Position numbers and translations under genes: made by a program. Of a stretch of 44,484 nt of DNA, positions 33,678 through 42,564 are shown piece by piece. Numbering within the stretch: the first letter of the stretch is position 1; every line of letters begins with the position of its first letter. The notes beneath the pieces are model-generated. The model ran no database searches and was not told where the DNA came from. It saw nothing but the letters and a program-made list of their open reading frames with translations. The stretch covers positions 1 through 44,484 of the forward strand of contig NZ_BANT01000044.1 in the NCBI RefSeq assembly GCF_000333015.1, written 5' to 3'. Origin of the DNA: Gordonia hirsuta DSM 44140 = NBRC 16056. GTDB lineage: Bacteria; Actinomycetota; Actinomycetes; Mycobacteriales; Mycobacteriaceae.

Positions 33678-33696
33678 TTTGGTAATGCTTACCTTA
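33678..33696. promoter_or_regulatory. iron box in the divergent importer/NRPS promoter
   Basis: TTTGGTAATGCTTACCTTA has 14 of 19 identities to the IdeR box. It is almost the same as the 27949 box: 17 of 19 bases are shared. It lies 96 nt from the permease start and 79 nt from the NRPS ATG at 33776, so it can control both the importer operon and the NRPS. Confidence 0.8.
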
Positions 33697-33775
33697 TATG
33701 CGGCACAGTGCCGTCCCCGCCCGGGTCTTCGGAGTCCGGTGCGGTCCCCCGCCCCGAGCCGATGAGGACACCCCG

Positions 33776-36700
33776 ATGAAACTCGCCGAGATCATGCCGC
33801 TGACTCCGGTCCAGGACGGTCTCCTCTACGCGTCCTCGCTCGATCCCGCAGACGCCGACCCGTACATCGTGCAGGCCGATATCGGTCTGCACGGTGCACT
33901 GGATCCGGTATTACTGCAGCGCAGCGCCCAGGCGGTCTTCGATCGGCATCCGAATCTGCGGGCCGCCTTCCGCCGCCGCAAGAACGGCGAACCGGTCGCG
34001 CTGATCCTCGACGGCGCCCGTATCGGCTGGACCGAACACGATCTGAGCGGCTCACCCCAAGCCCACCGCTACTGGGCCGCACTCGGCGATGCCGAGCGGG
34101 ACCGCCGTTTCGATCTTGCCAGCCCCCCGCTGCTGCGGTTGACGCTGGGCCGATTCGGCGAGGACCGTTGGCGGCTTTTGTTCACCCACCACCACCTGCT
34201 GCTCGACGGCTGGTCCTCGCCGCTGCTGCTGCGCGAAATCGTGCTCACCTACGCCGACGGCGGATCGACTGCGGCGCTGCCGGCGGTCCGCCAGTTCCGC
34301 GACTATCTGGCCTGGCTCGATCAGCAGGACACCGCCGCCGCCCTGGCGCGGTGGACGCAACTGCTCGACGGCACCGCCACGGCGACCATGATCGCCCACG
34401 ACGACGGCGCCGGGCTGGGCGGACGCCCCCGGGAGGTGCGGTGCGACGGCCTGGGCGACCTCGGCGATCGCCTCGCCGCCCGTGCCCGCACCGCCGGACT
34501 CACCCTGGGCTCGCTGCTGCAGACCGCCTGGGGTCTGACCCTGGGCCTGCACACCGGGCTCAGCGATGTGCTGTTCGGCGCAACGGTCTCGGGCCGCAGC
34601 CCCGAGTTCAGCGGCGCCGAGACGGTGATCGGCATGACCATCGGCGCCATCCCGGTGCGGGTGCGGGCGCACGGGGACCACTCGCTGCTCGAGATCGCCG
34701 CCACCGTCCAGCACGATCAGGCGCAGGTCCTCAACGACCACTGGGTGGGGCTGCCGGCCATCGCCGGTGCGGCGGGGATGAGCGCACTGTTCGACACCCT
34801 TCTGGTGGTAGAGAATCATCCGGCCTCCTCCGCCGCCCTGAACCAGGCCTTCGCCGCCGCCGGGCTGACCCCGGACGGCATCTCCCCGCGCGATTCGACG
34901 CACTATCCGCTCACCGTGCAGGCCATCGTCGAACCCGAACTGCAGATCCGGCTGCACCATCTGCCCGCGGCCGTCTCCGAGCATCGGGCCGGCCGGCTGG
35001 CCCGGACCCTGATCGAGGTGCTCACGCGGTTGGCCGACGATCCCGCCGCCACCGCAGCGGCGCTGCGTGCCGACGGACCCGATGAGGTGGCGGCGCTGCT
35101 GCAGCAGGGCACCGGGCCGAAACCGGAGAGCACCGAGCTGGCGGCGCTGCTGCAGCCGGCCGGTGCAGCGGCCGATCGACTCATCGTCCGCGACGACCAC
35201 CGCGCGCTGACCGCCGACGCACTGGAACAGCGGGTCACCGCACTGAGCACACGGCTGCGCGAGGCCGGGGCCGGCGCCGATGCGGTGGTGGCGATCGCCC
35301 TGCCCCGCAGCGTCGACTCGCTGACCGCCGTCCTGGCCGTCCTGCGGGCCGGAGCCGCCGTCCTGCCGCTGGACCTGGAGTATCCCCGCGACTTGCTCGC
35401 CTACACCCTGGCCGATGCCCGCCCGGCAGTCGTGCTCACCACGGCGCAGACCCGACTGCCCGACCACGATGCGGCGGTGATCAGGGTCGATGAGCTGCGG
35501 TCCGTCGACATGTCGCCCACACAGCCGGTATCGGCGCCGCCGGTCTACCGGGCCGGCGATCTGGCCTATCTGGTCTACACCTCCGGTTCCACCGGGCTGC
35601 CCAAAGCCGTGGCCGGCACCCGCGACGGGCTGGCCGTGCGCCTGTCTTGGGCCGGACGCCTCTGGCCGGCCCGGCCCGGTGAGATCCGGTTGGCCAAGAG
35701 TTCCCTGGCGTTCATCGACGGTCTGACCGAACTGCTCGGCGCGTTCACCGCCGGCGCGACGATCGTGATGGCCGACGATGCGCAGCGCACCGATCCGGCC
35801 GCCCAGGCCCTGCTGCTCACCGACGCGGGAATCAACCAGCTGACCGCGGTGCCCTCGCTGGCCGCCACCCTGGCAGGTATCGCCCCGGCGGCCTGCGCCG
35901 GGCTGACCCGCTGGATCCTGTCCGGCGAACCGCTGCGGGCCGGCGTGGTCGCCGATCTCGCCCGCGTCTCTCCGCACGCCCAGTTGGTGAACTCGTACGG
36001 ATCCTCCGAGGTGGTCGGGGACGTCACCGTCGCCGAGCTGGCCACCGAAGACGTCACCGCGGCTGAATCGGCCTCGATCGGCCGTCCGGTTCCGGGTACC
36101 TCCGTCGTACTGCTCGACGACCTGCTGCGCCCGGTCCCGCGGGGGACCATGGGCGAGATCTACCTGGCCGGGCGCCAGGTGGTGCGCGGCTATCTGCACC
36201 GGCCGGCCCTGACGGCCGAACGGTTTGTCGCCAACCCGTTCGGTCCGGGACGGCTGTACCGCACCGGGGATCTGGGCCGGTGGCGCCGCGACGGCCGCCT
36301 GGAGTTCCACGGCCGCACCGACGGGCAGGTGAAGATCCGCGGCCACCGGGTCGAGACAGCCGGGATCGAAGCCTCCCTGCAGCAGATTCCCGGAGTCACC
36401 GCGGCGGCGGTGGCGGGCAGGACCGATGCGGCCGGCACCCAGGGGTTGTGGGCCTACGTCACCGTCGCCGGCGGCCCCGGCGCCCCGACCGCCGCGGACA
36501 TCCAGCGCGCCCTCGCCGAGCGGGTCCCGGCACCGCAGGTCCCCGCGGTGCTGCTGCTCGAGGAGCTGCCGAGCCTGCCCAACGGGAAGGTGAACCGCCG
36601 GGCCCTGCCCGATCCGCAGACGCTGGCGCCCACCCCCGGACGCAGCCCGGTCACTCCGACCGAGCACACGCTGGCACAGATCTTCGCCGATCTGCTCGGC

Positions 36701-39700
36701 GTCGGAGCGGTCGGCGCGGACGACGATTTCTTCGCCCTGGGCGGCCACTCGCTGCTGGCCACCCGGCTGGCGCATCGCGCGGCCACCGAATGGGGGGTGG
36801 AACTGCCGATCCGGAGTGTCTTCGACCAGCCGAGTCCGGCGCTGCTGGCCGCCGAGATCGATCGGCTGCGTGCCGAACCCGACCGTTCCCGGCCGGTACC
36901 GCTGACCCGGCCCGATCCACTGCCGGCCTCACCGGCGCAGCAGGGTGTGTGGTCGGCCGAGCAGCTCACCGCCGCCGGCAGCGGACGGCATGGGGCCGCC
37001 TATCACCTGCCTTTCCGTCTGCGGCTGCACGGCCCTCTCGACGCTGCGGCGCTGCGCGCGGCGGCGGCCGATCTCGTCGACCGACACGAGGCCCTGCGCA
37101 CCGTACTGTTCACCGCCGACGACGGCCGGCTGCACATGCGCATCCAGCCGGCCGGGACCGTCCCCGAGTTCGCCGTCCATCGCGGCCCGCAGGCCCCGGC
37201 CGCACTGAACGAGGCCGCCGGACGGCCGTTCGCACCGGCCACCGACCTGCCCCTCCGCGTCGACGTGGCCGAGCTCACCGCACACGAGCATCTGCTGCAA
37301 TTGACGGTGCATCACACCGCCGCCGACGAGTGGTGCGCTCCCCTGCTGTTCGACGACCTGGCCGAGCACTACCGGCACCGGCTGGCCGGCGGCGCGCCGG
37401 CCGGGCCCGACCCCGCGGTGCAGTACGCCGACGCGGTGGCCTGGCAGACCGGTGAACTCGATCGGCCCGGGCCCGACGGCATCACGCTTCGCGACCGCGA
37501 ACGCGCCTTCTGGGCGCAGACCCTGCGCGCAGCCCCGGACGAGCTGGCCCTGCCCTACGATCACCGGCGGCCCGAACACCCCACCGGTCGCGGCGGCACC
37601 GTCGACTTCACCGTCGACGCACGGCTCGGCGCAGCCCTGCAGGCGCTGGCGCTCGCGCACCGCGCCACCGGTTTCATGATCGCCCACGCCGCACTCGTCA
37701 CCGTCCTGCACCAGCTCACCGGATCGCGGGATCTGCCGGTGGGCACGCCGGTAGCCAATCGCACCCACCCCGATCTGCAGGGGGTAGTCGGCATGTTCAC
37801 CAACACGGTGGTGCTGCGCACCGTCCTCGACGACGATCCGACGGTGGCCGAGCTGATCGCACAGGTCCGCGAGGTGGACCTGGCCGCCCTGGAACATCAA
37901 CTCCTGCCGTTCGCCGAGATCGTCGAGGCCGTCGATCCACCGCGCCGCTACGGCCGCAATCCGCTCTTCCAGACCATGCTGCAGTACCGCGGTCCGGTGC
38001 CCGAGCCGGAGTTCGCGGGCCTGACGGCCGGGGTCGAGCCGAGCGTGCCCAGCTGGGCGAAGTTCGATCTGACCGTCGAACTGCTCGAGCACACCGGCGG
38101 CCCGGGGCTGTCCGGGCGGATCGAATTCTCCTCCGACCTTTTCCAGCGCGAGACTGTCGAACGTATCGCCGCGATGCTGGTGACGGCCCTGGAGCAGATG
38201 GCTGCGGCCCCGCAGGCACCCCTGGCCGGCCTGGACCTGACCCCGCCCGCCGACCGGCTGCAGATCGCCGGTTTCAACGACACCGCCCGGACCGTCGCCG
38301 ACACCGACCTGCCGGACCTTTTCGCCCGCACCGTCGCCGCCCATCCGCAGGTCCCCGCGGTGATCGCCGGAACCGATCGCCTGACCTACGCGCAAATGGC
38401 TGCCGCGGTCGACCGGCTGGGCCGCCGCCTGCGCGCTGTCGGCGCCGGCGTGGACGGGCTGGTCGCGGTGGACCTGCCCCGGTCGGCGGCCCTGCTGGTC
38501 ACGGTCCTGGCCGCCCACCGCATCGGTGCCGCCTATCTGCCGCTGGACCGCGACCTTCCCCCGGCCCGCCGGCGGTTCCTGCTCGAGGATGCCGCACCGG
38601 CGGTGCTCGTGACCGACCGGACGGATCTGCCCGACGAAGGCATCCCGGCCGTGCGCGTCGACACCCGCGGCACCCCGGTCGGCGGCCCGTCCTTGGCCAG
38701 CGGTCCGGCGGCGCTGCCGGCCCCCGGCTCACTGCCCTCCGGCCGCGCCGCCTATCTGCTGTACACCTCCGGCTCCACCGGCACCCCCAAGGCCGTCGTC
38801 GTCGATCAGCGAGCGATCGTCAACCGGCTGGAGTGGATGCAGGACCGCTTCGCCCTGGTGCCCGGGGAGCCGGTCCTGCACAAGACGCCGACCGGTTTCG
38901 ACGTCTCGGTCTGGGAACTGCTGTGGCCGGTGCTGGCCGGTGCCACCGTGGTGATGGCCGATCCCGGTGCGCACCGGGATCCGGTTCGGCTCGCGCAACT
39001 GCTGACCGAACACCGGATCACCACGGTGCATTTCGTTCCGTCGATGCTGCGGGCGTTCCTGGCCGAGACCGCCCAGCCGCTGCCGCAGCTGCGGCGCATC
39101 CTGTGCTCGGGTGAGGCTCTGACCGCACCGCTGCGCGACGGTGTGCGCGATCGCTTCCCCACCGCCGCCCTGCACAATCTGTACGGCCCGACCGAGGCGG
39201 CGGTCGATGTCACCGAGATCGATCTCACCGGAACCTCCGGCCCCCAGATCCCGATCGGCCGCCCGGTCTGGAACACCGGACTGCACGTGCTGGGCCCCGA
39301 CCTGCGGGAGCGGCCCCTGGGCATGTGGGGCGACCTGTATCTGTCGGGTGTCCAGCTGGCTCGCGGCTACGCGGGCCGGCCCGGACTCACCGCGAGCGCC
39401 TTCGTCGCCTCGCCGTTCTCCGGGACCGGTGACCGGATGTACCGCACCGGCGACATCGCCCGGTGGACCGCCGCGGGGGTGGTGGAATACGCCGGTCGCA
39501 GCGACGGGCAACTCAAACTCCGCGGCCAGCGCGTCGAACCCGGGGAGATCGAGCAGGCCCTGCTGGCCACCGGCCGGCTGGCCCAGGCCGTGGCGATCGG
39601 GCACACGACCGCCGACGGGCGGACGGTCCTGGCCGCCTACGGTGTGGCCGCCGATCCGCACGCTGCGGTGGACGTGCCCGCGCTGCTGGCCGAGGCGGCG

Positions 39701-41425
39701 GCGACGCTGCCGGCGCATCTGGTGCCGGCCACCGTCACGATGCTCGATGCGCTGCCGGTGACCGTCAACGGCAAACTCGACCGCAGCCGGCTGCCCGATC
39801 CGGTGACCGTGCGCAGCGGCGCTGCCGTCGACGGTGCCGCCGAAGAATCCGCCGCCCAAGAATCCGCCGCCGAACAGACCGTCGCCGAGGTTTTCGGCCA
39901 GGTGCTCCATCTCCCCGAGGCCATGGGCGTGCATCGCGAAGACGACTTCTTCGCGCTCGGCGGCGACAGCATCGTGGCGATCACCGTGATCAACCGGCTG
40001 CGCCGGCGCGGGCTGGAGGTGGACATCGCGCAGATCTTCACCGACCGCACGGTCGCCGCCCTGGCCGCCGCCGCACGCCCGGTGGCGGTCGCGCCGGCGC
40101 CCGCCGCGTCCATCGAGCGCACCCGTCCGCTGCCGTTGACCCCCATCACCGCACGGCTGGCCGCCCGCAGCGGCCGCTGGCAGTCGCTGACCCAATCGAT
40201 GACCGTCGTCCTGCCGGATGCGATCGATCCCGCGCGGGTCACCGCGGTCCTCGACACCGTCCTGCGCCGCCACGAAGCGCTGCGGCAACAGGTCGAAGTC
40301 GACCGGAATGCCGCCGGCATGTGGACCGTGCACTGCGCCCCGCCGGGCAGCCCGGCCGCCGCCGACGTACTCACCGTGCAGCGTCGTACCGATACGCCCA
40401 CGCCCGACGAGTTCGCGGACCTGGCCGCATCGGCTCAGGCCCGGCTCGACCCGGCCACCGGCCGCTGCCTGCAGGCCGTCGCCGTCCTCACCCCGGCGGC
40501 CGGCTGGCTGATCCTGGTGGCTCATCATCTGGCCGTCGATGTGGTGTCCTGGCGGATCCTGCTCGACGACCTCGCCGAAGCCGATGCCGCCCTGAGCGCC
40601 GGCTCCGACCCGGCTCTGCCGCCGCCGGCCACCGGCTACGCCGCCTACACCGATGCCGTCCACGCCAAGGCCAATGGCCGCGAGATGATCGCCGAGGCCA
40701 CCCGCTGGCGCACCACCCTGGCCGGTGCGGCGCCGCTGTGGCCGGACGCCGTACCCGGTGTTCAGGACGAGCTGCGCAGTACGACGGTCACCCTGACCGC
40801 GCCCGAGACCACCGGGTTCCTGACCGCAGAATCGGTCACCGCGCACTTCGTCGCCGCGGTCGCCGGTGCGATCGACCGCTGGCGCACCGCCACCGGTCAC
40901 GCGCCGGAGCCGTTCCTGATCGATGTCGAAGGCCACGGCCGGGATCTACTCGACGACGATCTGTCCGAGACTGTCGGCTGGCTGACGGCGCTGTGGCCGG
41001 TGCGCTACGACCCGGCCGATCCCGGTCCGGCGGCGCTGCTCCCGCAGCTGGCGCAACCGGGCTACGGCTACGGGCTGGCCCGTTACGCCAACCCGCGCAC
41101 CGCTCGCGTGCTGTCTCGCTCACCACGCGCGCAGGTGCTGGTGAACTACCTGGGAGTCCTCGATCTGTCCGGTGATGCCGGCCCCTGGCGCCCGGCGCCG
41201 GCCTCCCGCTGGACCCGCACCACGCCCGAGCCCGATCTGTCGGTGGATCATCCGCTGACCGTCGACGGCCGGGTCCAGCGAGACGCCGACGGCACTGCGC
41301 TCCTGACCGTGGAACTGACCTGGTCGTCGACGGTGCTGAGCACCGACGACCTGGCCGCACTCACCTCGGCTCTGCACCGGGAACTGACCTGCCCGGGGGC
41401 CGACCGCACCGGAACAATGACGTAG
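33776..41425 (+). CDS. siderophore NRPS, two modules plus epimerase: C-A-T-C-A-T-E
   Basis: A 2549-residue non-ribosomal peptide synthetase. Domains: C1 (HHLLLDG, H139-G145; N-terminus LTPVQDGLLYAS looks DCL-like), A1 (YTSGSTG near 601, A10 Lys near 937), T1 (GGHS, Ser992), C2 (HHTAADE, H1179-E1185), A2 (YTSGSTG near 1663), T2 (GGDSI, Ser2065), and E (HHLAVDVVSW from 2250, EGHGRD, GYGYGLARY, VNYLG). By alignment to GrsA the A2 pocket reads D-V-W-H-L-S-L-V-D, the serine code; the E domain implies D-Ser. The A1 pocket reads I-D-T-T-I-S-S-G-D, which I cannot assign. No thioesterase. Start ATG 33776 has GAGGA upstream; an ATG at 33698 abuts the iron box. Confidence 0.92.
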   Translation: MKLAEIMPLTPVQDGLLYASSLDPADADPYIVQADIGLHGALDPVLLQRSAQAVFDRHPNLRAAFRRRKNGEPVALILDGARIGWTEHDLSGSPQAHRYWAALGDAERDRRFDLASPPLLRLTLGRFGEDRWRLLFTHHHLLLDGWSSPLLLREIVLTYADGGSTAALPAVRQFRDYLAWLDQQDTAAALARWTQLLDGTATATMIAHDDGAGLGGRPREVRCDGLGDLGDRLAARARTAGLTLGSLLQTAWGLTLGLHTGLSDVLFGATVSGRSPEFSGAETVIGMTIGAIPVRVRAHGDHSLLEIAATVQHDQAQVLNDHWVGLPAIAGAAGMSALFDTLLVVENHPASSAALNQAFAAAGLTPDGISPRDSTHYPLTVQAIVEPELQIRLHHLPAAVSEHRAGRLARTLIEVLTRLADDPAATAAALRADGPDEVAALLQQGTGPKPESTELAALLQPAGAAADRLIVRDDHRALTADALEQRVTALSTRLREAGAGADAVVAIALPRSVDSLTAVLAVLRAGAAVLPLDLEYPRDLLAYTLADARPAVVLTTAQTRLPDHDAAVIRVDELRSVDMSPTQPVSAPPVYRAGDLAYLVYTSGSTGLPKAVAGTRDGLAVRLSWAGRLWPARPGEIRLAKSSLAFIDGLTELLGAFTAGATIVMADDAQRTDPAAQALLLTDAGINQLTAVPSLAATLAGIAPAACAGLTRWILSGEPLRAGVVADLARVSPHAQLVNSYGSSEVVGDVTVAELATEDVTAAESASIGRPVPGTSVVLLDDLLRPVPRGTMGEIYLAGRQVVRGYLHRPALTAERFVANPFGPGRLYRTGDLGRWRRDGRLEFHGRTDGQVKIRGHRVETAGIEASLQQIPGVTAAAVAGRTDAAGTQGLWAYVTVAGGPGAPTAADIQRALAERVPAPQVPAVLLLEELPSLPNGKVNRRALPDPQTLAPTPGRSPVTPTEHTLAQIFADLLGVGAVGADDDFFALGGHSLLATRLAHRAATEWGVELPIRSVFDQPSPALLAAEIDRLRAEPDRSRPVPLTRPDPLPASPAQQGVWSAEQLTAAGSGRHGAAYHLPFRLRLHGPLDAAALRAAAADLVDRHEALRTVLFTADDGRLHMRIQPAGTVPEFAVHRGPQAPAALNEAAGRPFAPATDLPLRVDVAELTAHEHLLQLTVHHTAADEWCAPLLFDDLAEHYRHRLAGGAPAGPDPAVQYADAVAWQTGELDRPGPDGITLRDRERAFWAQTLRAAPDELALPYDHRRPEHPTGRGGTVDFTVDARLGAALQALALAHRATGFMIAHAALVTVLHQLTGSRDLPVGTPVANRTHPDLQGVVGMFTNTVVLRTVLDDDPTVAELIAQVREVDLAALEHQLLPFAEIVEAVDPPRRYGRNPLFQTMLQYRGPVPEPEFAGLTAGVEPSVPSWAKFDLTVELLEHTGGPGLSGRIEFSSDLFQRETVERIAAMLVTALEQMAAAPQAPLAGLDLTPPADRLQIAGFNDTARTVADTDLPDLFARTVAAHPQVPAVIAGTDRLTYAQMAAAVDRLGRRLRAVGAGVDGLVAVDLPRSAALLVTVLAAHRIGAAYLPLDRDLPPARRRFLLEDAAPAVLVTDRTDLPDEGIPAVRVDTRGTPVGGPSLASGPAALPAPGSLPSGRAAYLLYTSGSTGTPKAVVVDQRAIVNRLEWMQDRFALVPGEPVLHKTPTGFDVSVWELLWPVLAGATVVMADPGAHRDPVRLAQLLTEHRITTVHFVPSMLRAFLAETAQPLPQLRRILCSGEALTAPLRDGVRDRFPTAALHNLYGPTEAAVDVTEIDLTGTSGPQIPIGRPVWNTGLHVLGPDLRERPLGMWGDLYLSGVQLARGYAGRPGLTASAFVASPFSGTGDRMYRTGDIARWTAAGVVEYAGRSDGQLKLRGQRVEPGEIEQALLATGRLAQAVAIGHTTADGRTVLAAYGVAADPHAAVDVPALLAEAAATLPAHLVPATVTMLDALPVTVNGKLDRSRLPDPVTVRSGAAVDGAAEESAAQESAAEQTVAEVFGQVLHLPEAMGVHREDDFFALGGDSIVAITVINRLRRRGLEVDIAQIFTDRTVAALAAAARPVAVAPAPAASIERTRPLPLTPITARLAARSGRWQSLTQSMTVVLPDAIDPARVTAVLDTVLRRHEALRQQVEVDRNAAGMWTVHCAPPGSPAAADVLTVQRRTDTPTPDEFADLAASAQARLDPATGRCLQAVAVLTPAAGWLILVAHHLAVDVVSWRILLDDLAEADAALSAGSDPALPPPATGYAAYTDAVHAKANGREMIAEATRWRTTLAGAAPLWPDAVPGVQDELRSTTVTLTAPETTGFLTAESVTAHFVAAVAGAIDRWRTATGHAPEPFLIDVEGHGRDLLDDDLSETVGWLTALWPVRYDPADPGPAALLPQLAQPGYGYGLARYANPRTARVLSRSPRAQVLVNYLGVLDLSGDAGPWRPAPASRWTRTTPEPDLSVDHPLTVDGRVQRDADGTALLTVELTWSSTVLSTDDLAALTSALHRELTCPGADRTGTMT

Positions 41426-41440
41426 GTTACCCTAACCTCA
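41422..41440 (+). promoter_or_regulatory. iron box in front of the binding protein/NRPS operon
   Basis: The plus strand is GTAGGTTACCCTAACCTCA; its complement TGAGGTTAGGGTAACCTAC matches the IdeR box at 16 of 19 positions. The first bases overlap the TAG stop codon of the upstream NRPS. It lies 74 nt before the binding-protein ATG, which suggests that gene has its own iron-controlled promoter. Confidence 0.83.
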
Positions 41441-41514
41441 CTTGTGGAGCGCTTGCGTTCCCCCGCCACCGAACCGCCGCCCCGTCGGCACCGATCATGT
41501 GAAGGAACCCCACC

Positions 41515-42564
41515 ATGCTTCCCACCGCTCCGGCCGCGACTCGGCTGCCTCGTCGCCGCATCCGCCTGGCCGCCGCACTCCTGGCGACCGGCACCCTGCT
41601 GGCCGCCTGCGGCAGCAACACCGACACCCAGAACGCCGCCCCCGCCGGCGACAACCCGGCCGTGCCCTGCGCCGCCGGCGACCTGACCGGCGAGCGCACC
41701 GTGACCGGCACCTTCCTCGGCGACGTCGAGGTCCCCGCCGCCCCGCAGCGCATCATCTCCGGCTGGCTGGTGGGCACTCAGCTGATCGATATGGGTGTGC
41801 GCCCGGTCGGCATGCTCGACGACTACAAGCGCAACGCCACCCCGCAAGAGCTCACCGTGGTCGAGGGCGTCCCCGATATCGGCTCGGTCACCAGCGGGGT
41901 CAACAAGGAGCAGGTCCTGGCACTGGACCCGGATCTGATGATCACCTTCGTCCGCCAGGACATGGCCAAGACCCTGGCCGTCGACGAGGTCAACGAGGTC
42001 GCGGCACCGACCGTCGCCTTCGAGATCCAGGAGCCCACCGACGTCTGGAAGAACTACCAGAACGTCGCCGATGCGATCGGCTGCGGACAGTTCGCCAAGG
42101 ACCGTCTGGCCGGGCTGGACGATCAGCTCAAGTCCATCGCCACCGACAACAAGGATGCGATCGCCAAGCTCGGCACCGTCGCCTTCGTCGAAGGCTCCGA
42201 CGAGCCGGGCCAGTACCAGATCGCCACCAACAAGTCGCTGATGTACCAGCGGCTCACCCTGGCCGGCCTGAAGTACTTCAGCGGCGTCGACGCCAACCCG
42301 AAGCGCTACAACCAGCAGATCTCGCTGGAAGACATCAACCGGCTCTCCTCGGCGAACATCCTGTTCTACGAGGCCGACTACGAGGGCAACGCGACCGCCC
42401 GCACCCAGGCACTGCTGGACAACCCCGCCTTCGCCCAGCTGCCCGCGGTCAAGGCCGGTAACCTGTTCCCGCTGCGGACCCCGTACGCGTACACCACCGC
42501 CGCCGTCGAGCGTCAGGCCGAGAACATCGCCGCCGCGGTGAAGGCCGCCAAGCCCGTCTCCTGA
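41515..42564 (+). CDS. ferric siderophore-binding lipoprotein (FepB/FecB type)
   Basis: A 349-residue substrate-binding protein. The first 31 residues form a twin-arginine-like, positively charged signal (RLPRRRIRLAAALLA) ending in the lipobox LAAC, with Cys32 the lipidated residue; it would be anchored outside the cytoplasmic membrane. The mature part has the periplasmic-binding-protein class III pattern: RIISGWLVGTQLIDMGVRPVG, then VLALDPDLMITF, and FVEGSDEPGQY in the second lobe. It should hand the ferric siderophore to the permeases at 31420-33581. AAGGA precedes the ATG. Its TGA overlaps the next ATG (TGATG), coupling it to the second NRPS. Confidence 0.92.
   Translation: MLPTAPAATRLPRRRIRLAAALLATGTLLAACGSNTDTQNAAPAGDNPAVPCAAGDLTGERTVTGTFLGDVEVPAAPQRIISGWLVGTQLIDMGVRPVGMLDDYKRNATPQELTVVEGVPDIGSVTSGVNKEQVLALDPDLMITFVRQDMAKTLAVDEVNEVAAPTVAFEIQEPTDVWKNYQNVADAIGCGQFAKDRLAGLDDQLKSIATDNKDAIAKLGTVAFVEGSDEPGQYQIATNKSLMYQRLTLAGLKYFSGVDANPKRYNQQISLEDINRLSSANILFYEADYEGNATARTQALLDNPAFAQLPAVKAGNLFPLRTPYAYTTAAVERQAENIAAAVKAAKPVS

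Noticed and set aside
33698..33775. N-terminal extension of the large NRPS from an earlier ATG at 33698
   Set aside because: That ATG begins one base after the iron box with no ribosome site, and the extra 26 residues are not part of a condensation domain. ATG 33776 has GAGGA upstream.
34052..36775. Very long antisense open frame (907 codons) under the large NRPS; similar ones at 38729-40936 and 42513-44447
   Set aside because: High-GC codon usage on the coding strand leaves the complementary frame open. The translations are Arg/Gly/Gln-rich without domains, and the plus strand has unmistakable NRPS motifs throughout.
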